A stretch of DNA of 37,885 nt from an uncultured Oxalobacteraceae bacterium (GTDB lineage Bacteria; Pseudomonadota; Gammaproteobacteria; Burkholderiales; Burkholderiaceae), in the NCBI GenBank assembly GCA_946479255.1, contig CAMLFK010000016.1, positions 1 through 37,885 on the forward strand, read 5' to 3'. Position numbers and translations under genes: made by a program. Below the pieces are notes generated by a model. The model was not told the origin of the DNA and ran no database searches. It saw nothing but the letters and a program-made list of their open reading frames with translations. Below are positions 6,387-14,753 of the stretch, one piece after another. Each line of letters starts with the position of its first letter. Position 1 is the first letter of the stretch.

Positions 6387-7862
6387 TTACAGTCCCGTAT
6401 TGGTGGCGATGTAGGCCTTCATCTGCTCTACATCGGCAGGCATGACGACATACTTCTGCGGCAGCGCTTCGATGTTCTCGAAGCCGGCCGGGCGCGCCGC
6501 GTCCAGGCCCAGCGCTTCCAGGATGGTTTCGTTGAACTTGGCCGCCAGCGCGGTTTCGAGCACGATCATCGGCACGCCCGGCTCCAGGTTCTCGCGCGCT
6601 ACTTTCACGCCATCGGCGGTGTGGGTGTCGATGGTGATGTCGTAGTCGTCCTGCGCGTCGCGGATGGTGGCCACGCGGTCCTGGTGGGTCGAACGGCCGG
6701 AGCGGAAGCCATATTGCGCGACCAGCTTGAATTCGTCGCCGTCGCTGCCCGGCTTGCCGGACAAGTCGAAGCCGCCTTCGGTTTCGACTTTGTGGAACAG
6801 CTTGCGCACGCGCTCGGCATCGCGGCCGACCAGGTCGTAGATGAAGCGCTCGAAGTTCGAGGCCTTGGAGATGTCCATCGACGGGCTGCTGGTGTGATAG
6901 GTCTCGGCCGATTTGCGCACGCGGTACACACCGGTGCGGAAGAATTCGTCGAGCACGTCGTTTTCGTTGGTAGCCGCCACCAGCTTGTCGATCGGCAGGC
7001 CCATCATGCGGGCGATGTGGCCGGCGCAAATGTTACCGAAGTTCCCCGATGGGACGGTGAAGGAGACCTTCTGGCTGTTGTCGGTGGTGGCCGACAGGTA
7101 GCCGCGGAAGTAGTACACCACCTGGGCGACCACGCGGGCCCAGTTGATCGAGTTGACGGTGCCGATCTTCTGGCGCGCCTTGAACGGCAGGTCGTTCGAC
7201 ACGGCCTTGACCAGGTCCTGGCAGTCGTCGAACACGCCTTCGACAGCGATGTTGAAGATGTTCGGGTCCTGCAGGCTGAACATCTGCGCGGTCTGGAAGG
7301 CGCTCATCTTGCGGTGTGGCGACAGCATGAAGACGCGGATGCCCTTCTTGCCGCGCATGGCGTATTCGGCCGCGCTGCCGGTGTCGCCCGAGGTGGCGCC
7401 GAAGATGTTCAGTTCAGCGTCTTCCTTGGCCAGCGTGTATTCGAACAGGTTGCCCAGCATTTGCATGGCCATGTCCTTGAAGGCCAGGGTCGGGCCATTC
7501 GACAGCGCTTGCAGGATCAGGGTCTTGTCGCCGTCTTTTTCCAGCACGCGCAGCGGCGTGATCTCGGCGGCGGACTCGCCTTCGCGCGCATTGCGGTACA
7601 CCTCGGCGGTGTAGGTCTTCCTGGTCAGCGCGCGCAGGTCTTCCTCAGGGATATCGGTGGCGAACTTTTGCAGGATCTCGTAGGCCAGGTCGGCATACGG
7701 GAGCTTACGCCATGCGTCCAGTTCCGCGCCGGTCACCTGAGGGTATTCGGCCGGCAGATACAGGCCGCCGTCAGGGGCCAGGCCGCCCAGGAGGATGTCG
7801 GAGAATTGTTGGGGAACTTGCGAAGCGTCCGACTTGGCGGCGCGGGTAGACACGTAATGCAT
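6387..7862 (-). CDS. thrC: Threonine synthase
   Basis: A 491-aa PLP enzyme that converts O-phosphohomoserine to threonine. The N-terminus MHYVSTR and the segment LLGGLAPDGGLYLPAEYP are typical of the class. The PLP lysine is K129 in GPTLAFKDMAMQ, and the phosphate-binding loop is FGATSGDTGSAAEYA. SFTVPSGNFGNICAG also matches the family. It is the first gene of thrC-moeA-moaD. In related betaproteobacteria a homoserine dehydrogenase gene (hom) often precedes thrC; here the upstream neighbour is the threonine/serine breakdown operon instead. A promoter with a perfect TATAAT lies about 60 nt upstream. Confidence 0.96.
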   Translation of the reverse strand: MHYVSTRAAKSDASQVPQQFSDILLGGLAPDGGLYLPAEYPQVTGAELDAWRKLPYADLAYEILQKFATDIPEEDLRALTRKTYTAEVYRNAREGESAAEITPLRVLEKDGDKTLILQALSNGPTLAFKDMAMQMLGNLFEYTLAKEDAELNIFGATSGDTGSAAEYAMRGKKGIRVFMLSPHRKMSAFQTAQMFSLQDPNIFNIAVEGVFDDCQDLVKAVSNDLPFKARQKIGTVNSINWARVVAQVVYYFRGYLSATTDNSQKVSFTVPSGNFGNICAGHIARMMGLPIDKLVAATNENDVLDEFFRTGVYRVRKSAETYHTSSPSMDISKASNFERFIYDLVGRDAERVRKLFHKVETEGGFDLSGKPGSDGDEFKLVAQYGFRSGRSTHQDRVATIRDAQDDYDITIDTHTADGVKVARENLEPGVPMIVLETALAAKFNETILEALGLDAARPAGFENIEALPQKYVVMPADVEQMKAYIATNTGL

Positions 7863-7921
7863 AGATGAGATAAGTCCGTTTTATGCTGGGGCGGGGGCAA
7901 AAGCGATGCGATCAGATCATT

Positions 7922-7950
7922 ATTATAGTACGCAGCGCGTACCTTGACCA
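7922..7950 (-). promoter_or_regulatory. Promoter of thrC-moeA-moaD
   Basis: On the minus strand TGGTCA (7950-7945) and TATAAT (7927-7922) are 17 bp apart. The 17-bp spacer is almost filled by the palindrome at 7928-7942. No attenuator-like leader peptide rich in Thr or Ile is apparent between it and thrC. Confidence 0.6.
7928..7942. promoter_or_regulatory. Palindrome inside the thrC promoter spacer
   Basis: GTACGC-AGC-GCGTAC is a perfect 6-bp-arm inverted repeat with a 3-bp spacer, lying between the -35 and -10 hexamers. This is a position where a repressor would block RNA polymerase. The binding protein is unknown. Confidence 0.5.
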
Positions 7951-7991
7951 TTTGGCAGGCGCCCCGGCCTTAGCATAAAGTCATCACATCA

Positions 7992-9374
7992 TCAGCAGGC
8001 CGCGTGATTGACCGTCACCACATGCACCGCCAGCCCGCCCAGCGAAGTCTCCTTGTACTTGGCCTGCATGTCGGCCCCAGTCTGGCGCATGGTCTCGATG
8101 ACGTTGTCCAGGCTGACGAAGTGGGTGCCGTCGCCCTTCAGGGCCAGCGAGGCCGCCGTGATGGCCTTGACCGCGCCCATGCCATTACGCTCGATGCAGG
8201 GAATCTGCACCAGCCCGCCGATCGGATCGCAGGTCATGCCCAGGTGATGTTCGATGCCGATTTCCGCGGCGTTCTCGATCTGCAGGTTGCTGCCGCCGAG
8301 CGCCGCCACCAGCCCCGCCGCCGCCATCGCGCAGGCCACGCCGACTTCGCCCTGGCAGCCGATTTCCGCGCCGGAGATCGAGGCGTTCTTCTTGCACAGC
8401 ATGCCGATCGCCGCCGCCGTCAGCAGGAAGTCGCGGATGCCGCCCGCCGCATCGCTGGGCCGGCAGTCATCAAAGTAGTAGCGCAGCACGGCGGGGATGA
8501 TGCCGGCGGCACCGTTGGTGGGCGCCGTCACCACCCTGCCCCCGGCTGCGTTTTCCTCGTTGACCGCCATCGCATACAGGGTCACGTGGTGCAGCGTATC
8601 GTGCGGCAGCTCGTTGGCGTGGCTGACCGGCCCTTCATCCTGCACCTGCTTCCATAGGCCGGCCGCGCGGCGCTTGACGTTCAGGCCTCCGGGCAGCTGG
8701 CCGCTGGTGTGCAGGCCTTGGTCGATACAGCCGCGCATGACGTTCCAGATGCGGTCGATGCCGGCGTCCAGCGCGCTTTCGTCGATGCGGGCGCATTCGT
8801 TCGCGCGCAACATGCGCGGGATAGCCAGGCCGGTGCGCTCGCCATGGGCCAGCAATTCGGCCATCGTGTCGAAGGGGTAAGGCACCGGCACGGCAGCGTC
8901 CGCACGTTCGGTTTCGCCCTCCGCGCGGATAAACCCGCCACCGACTGAATAGAACACCTTGTCGATACGCCGGCCTTCTTCAAACGTCAGGCTGAAACGC
9001 AGCCCGTTCGGATGCTCCGGCAGCGATTCCGTTTTGTGAAAAACGATCGAAGTCCTGGCATCGAAGGGCACCTGCTTGACCCCGAGCAGGCGGATCACGC
9101 CATCGAGTTCCGCTTCGGCCAGCATGTCGTCCACGCGCGAAGGATCGATGTCTCGCGGCGTTTCGCCCATCAGCCCAAGGATCACCGCGCGGTCGGTGCC
9201 GTGCCCCACGCCGGTCAGGGCCAGCGATCCGTACAGCGCCACCTCGACGGCGCTGGCATTGTCCAACGGCCCGGCTTCAAGCAGGAAGCGGCGTGCGGCG
9301 ACCATCGGGCCGACGGTGTGCGAGCTCGATGGCCCGATGCCGATCTTGAAGAGATCGAAAACACTCATGTCCAT
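7992..9374 (-). CDS. sdaA: L-serine ammonia-lyase (iron-sulfur)
   Basis: A 460-aa fused-type L-serine dehydratase that deaminates serine to pyruvate. It carries the N-terminal signature [16 protein letters not shown]. The catalytic domain holds cluster ligands C340 ([11 protein letters not shown]), C382 (GMTCDPIGG) and C393 (QIPCIERN). The chain ends in a cysteine (C460); in the Legionella enzyme a C-terminal cysteine occupies the iron site as an autoinhibitory tail, and the same arrangement is likely here. A Met at codon 3 is an alternative start. It is third in the kbl-tdh-sdaA operon, 11 nt after tdh. With serine hydroxymethyltransferase elsewhere, the operon would take threonine through glycine and serine to pyruvate. 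Confidence 0.95.
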   Translation of the reverse strand: MDMSVFDLFKIGIGPSSSHTVGPMVAARRFLLEAGPLDNASAVEVALYGSLALTGVGHGTDRAVILGLMGETPRDIDPSRVDDMLAEAELDGVIRLLGVKQVPFDARTSIVFHKTESLPEHPNGLRFSLTFEEGRRIDKVFYSVGGGFIRAEGETERADAAVPVPYPFDTMAELLAHGERTGLAIPRMLRANECARIDESALDAGIDRIWNVMRGCIDQGLHTSGQLPGGLNVKRRAAGLWKQVQDEGPVSHANELPHDTLHHVTLYAMAVNEENAAGGRVVTAPTNGAAGIIPAVLRYYFDDCRPSDAAGGIRDFLLTAAAIGMLCKKNASISGAEIGCQGEVGVACAMAAAGLVAALGGSNLQIENAAEIGIEHHLGMTCDPIGGLVQIPCIERNGMGAVKAITAASLALKGDGTHFVSLDNVIETMRQTGADMQAKYKETSLGGLAVHVVTVNHAAC

Positions 9375-9385
9375 GACGCAGGCCC

Positions 9386-10345
9386 TCAGGCGGGCTGGAT
9401 GACAGCGTCGATATGCTCAAGCATATCGCCCACCAGTTCGGCCATGCCGATGCGCGGCTGCCAGCCCCAGTCGGCGTGTGCCTGGCTGTCGTCGATACTG
9501 TGCGGCCAGCTGGCGGCGATCTTGTCGCGCGCATCCGGCTGGTAGCTGATCGTAAATTCGGGCAGCCTTTCCTTGATGGCCGCCGCCAGTTCCTTTGGGC
9601 TGAACGACAGCCCGGCCACGTTGTAGGACGAACGAATCGCGATGCGCCCAGTCGGTGCTTCCATCAGTTCGATGGTGGCGCGGATAGCGTCCGGCATGTA
9701 GATCATCGGCAGCGTGGTGTCCGGGCCGAGGAAGCATTCGTAGCGGCCCTCGCGCAGGGCTGCGTGGAAGATGGCGATGGCGTAGTCGGTGGTACCGCCG
9801 CCCGGCGGCGACTTGTAGCTGATGATGCCGGGGTAGCGGATACTGCGCACGTCCACGCCGTAGCGCTGGAAGTAGTACTCGCACAGGCGTTCACCGGCCA
9901 GCTTGCTGATGCCGTAGATGGAAGTCGGGTCCATCACCGCATGCTGGGGTGTGCTGTCCGTCGGGGTGTGCGGGCCAAATGCGGCGATCGACGAGGGCCA
10001 GAACACCCGCAGAGGTTTACCGGCTTCGCCGCGTTCGCGCGCGATCTCCAGGATGTTGAGCAGGCCTTCCATGTTGAGGTGCCAGGCCTTTAAGGGCATC
10101 TGCTCGCCGGTGGCCGACAACAACGCTGCAAGCTGGTAGACCTGGGTGATGGCTTCGTCGTCGACCAGGCGCGCCAGGCGCGCGCGGTCCAGCACATCGA
10201 GCTGCACATAGCGCTTGGCATGATGGGTGTTGCCCGGGCCGATGTCGGCGGCAATGACATTGGCGCCGCCGTGGCGCTGCTCAAGCGCGCCGGCCAGTTC
10301 ACTGCCGATCTGGCCGTTGGCGCCGATGATGAGGATGCGTTCCAT
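9386..10345 (-). CDS. tdh: SDR-type L-threonine 3-dehydrogenase
   Basis: A 319-aa extended short-chain dehydrogenase of the epimerase-like type. It has the NAD-binding loop GANGQIG at residues 8-14, WPSSIAAFGP with Ser119, and the catalytic Y144-x3-K148 in SIYGISK. The segment VDVRSIRYPGIISY is typical of the SDR-type threonine dehydrogenases known from psychrophilic bacteria and trypanosomatids, not of the zinc medium-chain Tdh of E. coli. It oxidises threonine to 2-amino-3-ketobutyrate. The assignment is strengthened by kbl 8 nt upstream, whose enzyme consumes that product. A generic sugar epimerase is the alternative, but is disfavoured by the operon and the signature motifs. Confidence 0.92.
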   Translation of the reverse strand: MERILIIGANGQIGSELAGALEQRHGGANVIAADIGPGNTHHAKRYVQLDVLDRARLARLVDDEAITQVYQLAALLSATGEQMPLKAWHLNMEGLLNILEIARERGEAGKPLRVFWPSSIAAFGPHTPTDSTPQHAVMDPTSIYGISKLAGERLCEYYFQRYGVDVRSIRYPGIISYKSPPGGGTTDYAIAIFHAALREGRYECFLGPDTTLPMIYMPDAIRATIELMEAPTGRIAIRSSYNVAGLSFSPKELAAAIKERLPEFTISYQPDARDKIAASWPHSIDDSQAHADWGWQPRIGMAELVGDMLEHIDAVIQPA

Positions 10346-10353
10346 GGCCGCTC

Positions 10354-11556
10354 CTAACGCAGGATGCCGAGTTCACGCCCGGCCTGCTCGAAGGCCCGCA
10401 GCACGGTATCGAGCTGAGCGCGGGTGTGCGCGGCCGAGAGCTGCACGCGCACGCGCGCCTGCCCCATCGGGACGACCGGATAAAAGAAGCCGCTCAGCAG
10501 CACGCCAAGTTCGAACATGCGCGCCGCGAAGCGCTGCGCCACCGGCGCCTCGAACAGCATCACCGGCACCACCGGATGGGTGCCCGGCTTGATGGTGAAT
10601 CCGAGCCTTTCGATCTCGGCACGGAAGTAAGCGGTATTCTCGTGCAGCCGGTCGCGCAGCACGGTCGATGACGACAGGCGCTCCAGTACCGCCAGCGACG
10701 CGCCGGCGATCGCCGGGGCCAGCGAATTGGAGAACAGGTAGGGACGCGATTTCTGGCGCAGGGTGTCCACCACTTCCTTGCGGGCGGCGGTAAAGCCGCC
10801 CATGGCGCCACCGAGGGCTTTGCCGAGTGTGCCGGTGATGATGTCGACGCGGCCCATGACACTGTGGTGTTCATGCGTGCCGCGCCCGGTCTTGCCCATG
10901 AAGCCGGAGGCATGGCATTCGTCGATCATGACAAGCGCGCCGTACCGGTCGGCCAGCCCGCAGATTTTATCAAGGCGTGCGATGGTGCCGTCCATGGAGA
11001 ACACGCCATCGGTGGCGATCACCTTGTGGCGCGCATTGGCCGCTGCCTGCAGCTGGCGCTCCAGGTCTTCCATGTCGTTGTGCTGGTAGCGAAAGCGGCC
11101 GGCTTTGCACAGGCGGATGCCGTCGATGATGGAGGCGTGGTTCAGCGCGTCGGAGATGATCGCATCGTTCTCGTCGAACAGCGGCTCGAACAGGCCGCCA
11201 TTGGCGTCGAAAGCGGCGGCGTACAGGATGCAGTCCTCGGTACCGAGGAAGGATGCCAGCGCGGCTTCGAGCTGCTTGTGGACCGTCTGGGTGCCGCAGA
11301 TGAAGCGCACCGACGACAAGCCGTAGCCGTACTTTTCGGTTGCGGCGATCGACGCTTCCTGGGTTTCCAGGTCGCCGGACAGGCCGAGGTAGTTGTTGGC
11401 GCACATATTAATAAGGGTGCGGCCGTCTTCGGCCACCACCTCGGCACCCTGGCGCGATGCCAGTACCCGCTCGGGCTTGTACAGCCCTTGTGCACGCAAA
11501 TTGTCGAGATTACTGCGCAGGCCGTCGATAAAAGCCTGTTTGCCCTGGTCGCTCAT
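10354..11556 (-). CDS. kbl: Glycine C-acetyltransferase (2-amino-3-ketobutyrate CoA ligase)
   Basis: A 400-aa alpha-oxoamine synthase. It cleaves 2-amino-3-ketobutyrate with CoA to glycine and acetyl-CoA. The PLP lysine is K246 in IITGTLGKALGGAMGG. The aspartate-histidine pocket is in MIDECHASGFMG, and NNYLGLS near residue 55 and SSVRFICGTQTVHKQLE near 82 are family segments. The length matches E. coli Kbl closely. It is the first gene of kbl-tdh-sdaA. The 182-bp divergent intergenic region upstream carries a strong palindrome and the start of an XRE-cupin regulator, the probable controller of this operon. Confidence 0.95.
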   Translation of the reverse strand: MSDQGKQAFIDGLRSNLDNLRAQGLYKPERVLASRQGAEVVAEDGRTLINMCANNYLGLSGDLETQEASIAATEKYGYGLSSVRFICGTQTVHKQLEAALASFLGTEDCILYAAAFDANGGLFEPLFDENDAIISDALNHASIIDGIRLCKAGRFRYQHNDMEDLERQLQAAANARHKVIATDGVFSMDGTIARLDKICGLADRYGALVMIDECHASGFMGKTGRGTHEHHSVMGRVDIITGTLGKALGGAMGGFTAARKEVVDTLRQKSRPYLFSNSLAPAIAGASLAVLERLSSSTVLRDRLHENTAYFRAEIERLGFTIKPGTHPVVPVMLFEAPVAQRFAARMFELGVLLSGFFYPVVPMGQARVRVQLSAAHTRAQLDTVLRAFEQAGRELGILR

Positions 11557-11624
11557 GTTCGCTCCATTGCGTTGTACCGTGGTCCGGCCAACACCTTGTT
11601 TTGCAAGATCGCCGCATTTCCGTC

Positions 11625-11646
11625 ATATCGAATTGTATTTCGATAT
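11625..11646. promoter_or_regulatory. Palindromic operator between kbl and the XRE-cupin gene
   Basis: ATATCGAA (11625-11632) and TTCGATAT (11639-11646) form a perfect 8-bp-arm inverted repeat with a 6-bp spacer. A consensus TATAAT on the plus strand (11644-11649) overlaps its right arm, and TACAAT on the minus strand (11637-11632) overlaps its centre. These are candidate -10 elements of the regulator gene and of kbl; no good -35 is seen for either. A protein bound here would affect both directions. The XRE-cupin protein is the likely ligand. Confidence 0.65.
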
Positions 11647-11681
11647 AATGGATAATACCGAAGCCTACTGAACCTGGCAAG

Positions 11682-11708
11682 GTTTGCACGTGCCGCCGAG
11701 CTGCAAAC
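11682..11708 (+). promoter_or_regulatory. Inverted repeat in the regulator leader
   Basis: GTTTGCA (11682-11688) and TGCAAAC (11702-11708) are perfect 7-bp arms with a 13-bp GC-rich spacer. It lies downstream of the predicted promoter and 30 nt before the regulator ATG. It could be a second operator or a leader hairpin. Confidence 0.35.
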
Positions 11709-11738
11709 TTGTCAATGAAAGAATGTACCTGAAAAACG

Positions 11739-12314
11739 ATGACAAGCACCGTACAGACCAACGCACCGCCTGAGGTTGGTGCCACACTGCAACGCCTGCG
11801 GCTGGCGCGCGGACTGACCCTTGAGGATCTGTCGCGCATTGCCGGGGTATCGAAGTCGATGCTGTCGCAGATCGAGCGCGAAAAGGCCAACCCGACCATT
11901 GCCATCACCTGGCGGCTGGCCAATGCGCTCGGGGTGCAGATCGGCGAGCTGCTCTCCAGCGAGGCGCGCCCGGTGGCCAAGGTACGGGTGCTGGAAGCGC
12001 ACGAGACCCCCACCCTGCCCGGCCAGCATGCCGGCTACGTGCTGCGCATCCTCGGGCCGATGGAGCTGGCGGGCAAATACGAGTGGTATGAACTGACCCT
12101 GGCGCCTGGCGGCGAGCTGGCCTCGCAGGCGCACGACCCGGGCAGCAGCGAGCATGTGACTGTGCTGCACGGGACGATCGAGGTGGAAGTCGGTGGCGAC
12201 AAGCACAAGCTGCGCATCGGCGCGACCGCGCGTTACTCTGCAGACCAGGGACATGTCCTGCGCAACCTTGGCAAAACCGACGCCAAGGCGCTGCTGGTGG
12301 TGGTGCACCGTTAG
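11739..12314 (+). CDS. XRE-family regulator with C-terminal cupin domain
   Basis: A 191-aa regulator. Residues ~14-70 form an XRE HTH (LRLARGLTLEDLSRIAGVSK then SMLSQIEREKANPTI), and residues ~110-188 a cupin_2 sensor barrel containing YELTLAPGGEL and HVTVLHGTIEVEVGG. In this architecture the cupin binds a small ligand and modulates DNA binding; family members often control amino-acid or polyamine catabolism. Divergence from kbl-tdh-sdaA and the palindrome between them suggest it senses threonine, serine, glycine or a derivative and regulates that operon and itself. The ligand is inferred from context only. The stop codon lies in the first half of a 16-bp tandem duplication. Confidence 0.9.
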   Translation: MTSTVQTNAPPEVGATLQRLRLARGLTLEDLSRIAGVSKSMLSQIEREKANPTIAITWRLANALGVQIGELLSSEARPVAKVRVLEAHETPTLPGQHAGYVLRILGPMELAGKYEWYELTLAPGGELASQAHDPGSSEHVTVLHGTIEVEVGGDKHKLRIGATARYSADQGHVLRNLGKTDAKALLVVVHR

Positions 12315-12330
12315 GGTGGTGCACCGTTAG
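12299..12330. repeat. 16-bp tandem duplication across two converging stop codons
   Basis: GGTGGTGCACCGTTAG occurs twice head to tail (12299-12314 and 12315-12330) without mismatch. TTAG in each copy gives TAG on the plus strand and TAA on the minus strand. The first copy ends the XRE-cupin gene; the second supplies the stop of the GGDEF-EAL gene. Lack of divergence suggests a recent slippage event. Confidence 0.8.
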
Positions 12331-14750
12331 GCGCGCGGCGACTCGGTAAACACCGCTTCGGTGTACGGCAGCGCGTTGCGCACCGGCGGCACCCAGCCGC
12401 CGATCCAGTCGGCCAGCTTGTCGGCCGGGATCGGGCGGCTCATGAAGTAGCCCTGGCCCTGGTCGCAGCCGAGCGCCGTCAGCAGGCGCCACACGGCCTC
12501 GCTCTCGATGCCCTCGGCCACCACGCGCAGGCCCATGTTGTGGCCCAGGTCGATGGTCGAACGGACGATCTTGGTATCGCCCACGTCGTTTTCCATGTTC
12601 AGCACGAAGGACTTGTCGATCTTGAGTTCATCGACCGGCAAGCGCTTCAGATAGGCCAGCGACGAGTAACCGGTGCCGAAATCGTCGATCGACAGGTCCA
12701 CGCCCATGGCGTGCAGGCGTTCCAGGGTCTGCTGGGCGCGCACCGGGTCGTCCATGATGGCGCTCTCGGTGATCTCCAGGCAGAACGAAGCCGCCTTGAC
12801 CTGGTGGCGCTCCAGGATTTCATTGAATTTGGCCGGCAGGTCCTGGTCCAGCAGGTCGCGCGTGGACAGGTTGACCGAGATCTTGATATCGATGGCCTGC
12901 TGCGACAGCTGGTGGCACAAGGCGGCCGACTGCTCCAGCACCCAGCGCGTCAGGGTGCGGATAAAGCCGGTCTGCTCGGCAAACGGGATGAACTCGTCGG
13001 GGAAGACGTTGCCGCGCTGCGGATGCACCCAGCGCACCAGCGCTTCGACGCCGACCACGGCGCCGGTGTCGAGCTTCATCTTGGGCTGCACGTGCAGGCG
13101 GAACTCGTTGCGCTCGATGGCGTTGCGCAGTTCGGTCAAGAGACCCAGGCTCTGTTCGCTCGACTTGTCCATGGCCGACTCGTACATCACCGCGCCATCG
13201 TTGCGCTGCTTGGCGGTGTACATCGCCACTTCGGCCATCGACAGCAGCGCTTCGGCGTTGTCGCCGCTTTGCGGGTAGCCGGCAATGCCCAGGCCGGCGC
13301 CGATATCGACGGTCTGGTCGTCCAGCGACAGCGGCATTTCCAGCGCGCGCAGGATGCGGGCGGCGATTGCGTGGGCGTCGTCGATGGTGGCGCCGGGCAG
13401 CAGCACCGCGAATTCGTCGCCGCCCAGGCGCGCCAGCTGGGCCGTGCCGTGCGCCTGCGACAGCTGCAGCTGGAGGCGCTCGGCCACCTGGCGCAGCAGC
13501 GCGTCACCGAAGCTGTGGCCCATCACGTCGTTGACGTGCTTGAAGCGGTCCAGGTCCATCATCAGCACGAATACCGTGCCTTCGCGCTTGCGCGCTTCGA
13601 CCAGCGATTCGTCCAGCAGCAGCACGAACTGGGCGCGGTTAGGCAGGTTGGTGAGCGAGTCCCAGTAGGCCAGCCGGCCGATTTCCTGTTCACGCTTGGC
13701 GATCCCGTCGCGCATGCTGCCGAAGGCCTTGGACAGGGCGCCGATTTCATCGTCGCGCTTGAATTCGACCTGGCCGTCGTAGTCGCCGCGCTCGAGCCGG
13801 AGCGCGGTGCGGGCCAGTTCGCGCAGCGGCTGGGCGATACGCTTGGCGGTCAGGATCGCGGCCAGCGCGGCGACCATGGTGCCGACGACGGTGAGGATGA
13901 TAAGGGTGCGCTTGAGCGCGATGTACTGGGCAGTGGCGTCGTCGATCGAACGCGCCAGCATGACGCTGGCGCTGTGCGCGGCGCCGACGCCGATCGGCAC
14001 CATGCGCGCGCTGTACTTGCCGCCGCCGAATTCCAGCTCGACCGGGCGCACCGGTTCGCCCGGCAGCAGCGACAACTGGCGGGCGGCGGCGGCCACCGCG
14101 GGCTCCGCAACCGTCGCTTCGACCGGATGCCATCGGCCCGTCAGGTCGCGCGTCAGGATCGCCACCTCCAGGTTGGATAACTGCTGCATGTCGACCGCCA
14201 GCTGGCGGTCGATGGCAAAGCCCATGGCGATCCAGGCGATGGTAATCGGTGCCTTGACCGGCATGACCACCAGCTGCACCGGGCGGCCGTCGACGATGGC
14301 CACGGCGCTGGCGCCGTCAAACTGTTCGGCGCGGTCGAGCAGGCCGAGAACTTGTTGATCGAGCGTGCCGGCCATTCCGACCCCGGTCTTGACCTGGACC
14401 CGGCGTTCGCCGTCGATCAGCATGGTCAGGCTGGCGCGCGCGCGCCGGGCGCTGTTGTCGAGCGCCGATTCGATGGTGGCGCGCTCGCCCTCGGCGCCGA
14501 GGCCGACCGCTTCGACGAAGGCGGTGTCGCGCGCCAGCACCTGGGCGGAAAAGCGCTGCTTCTGGGCGTTTTGCTCCATCAGCTTGCGCAAGACTTTTTC
14601 GCCGTTGAGCAGTTCAGTGGCGATCTCGGTGCGCGCGTTATTGTCGATGCCGCGGTGGATCACCACCAGCCCGATTGCCTGCAGCCCGATGATCAGCAGC
14701 AGGAACAAGGTAGCGATACGCCCTTCCAGGCTTCGAAAACGCAGGTTCAT
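12327..14750 (-). CDS. Membrane GGDEF-EAL protein (cyclic di-GMP turnover)
   Basis: An 807-aa protein. Membrane spans lie at about residues 12-32 and 283-303 and enclose a ~250-residue periplasmic sensor region, probably Cache-like. A HAMP segment (about 304-355) leads to GGDEF (about 362-525) and EAL (about 540-785) domains. GGDEF is intact at 443-447 (RLGGDEFAVLL). EAL is intact at 569-571 (VGVEALVRW), with LEITESAIMDD, IDDFGTGYSSLAYL and VVAEGIES also conserved. Both activities are therefore possible. The inhibitory RxxD I-site expected just before GGDEF is missing (HGTA instead). It starts 3 nt after the stop of the cupredoxin-like gene, so the exported protein may feed or report to its periplasmic sensor region; this link is inferred. 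Confidence 0.93.
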   Translation of the reverse strand: MNLRFRSLEGRIATLFLLLIIGLQAIGLVVIHRGIDNNARTEIATELLNGEKVLRKLMEQNAQKQRFSAQVLARDTAFVEAVGLGAEGERATIESALDNSARRARASLTMLIDGERRVQVKTGVGMAGTLDQQVLGLLDRAEQFDGASAVAIVDGRPVQLVVMPVKAPITIAWIAMGFAIDRQLAVDMQQLSNLEVAILTRDLTGRWHPVEATVAEPAVAAAARQLSLLPGEPVRPVELEFGGGKYSARMVPIGVGAAHSASVMLARSIDDATAQYIALKRTLIILTVVGTMVAALAAILTAKRIAQPLRELARTALRLERGDYDGQVEFKRDDEIGALSKAFGSMRDGIAKREQEIGRLAYWDSLTNLPNRAQFVLLLDESLVEARKREGTVFVLMMDLDRFKHVNDVMGHSFGDALLRQVAERLQLQLSQAHGTAQLARLGGDEFAVLLPGATIDDAHAIAARILRALEMPLSLDDQTVDIGAGLGIAGYPQSGDNAEALLSMAEVAMYTAKQRNDGAVMYESAMDKSSEQSLGLLTELRNAIERNEFRLHVQPKMKLDTGAVVGVEALVRWVHPQRGNVFPDEFIPFAEQTGFIRTLTRWVLEQSAALCHQLSQQAIDIKISVNLSTRDLLDQDLPAKFNEILERHQVKAASFCLEITESAIMDDPVRAQQTLERLHAMGVDLSIDDFGTGYSSLAYLKRLPVDELKIDKSFVLNMENDVGDTKIVRSTIDLGHNMGLRVVAEGIESEAVWRLLTALGCDQGQGYFMSRPIPADKLADWIGGWVPPVRNALPYTEAVFTESPRA

Positions 14751-14753
14751 GGA

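Noticed and set aside
5574..7868. 764-codon plus-strand frame over moeA and thrC
   Set aside because: Antisense to two well-defined enzymes; composition is that of a complementary GC-rich frame.
12540..14180. 546-codon plus-strand frame over the GGDEF-EAL gene
   Set aside because: Antisense shadow with no recognisable domain.
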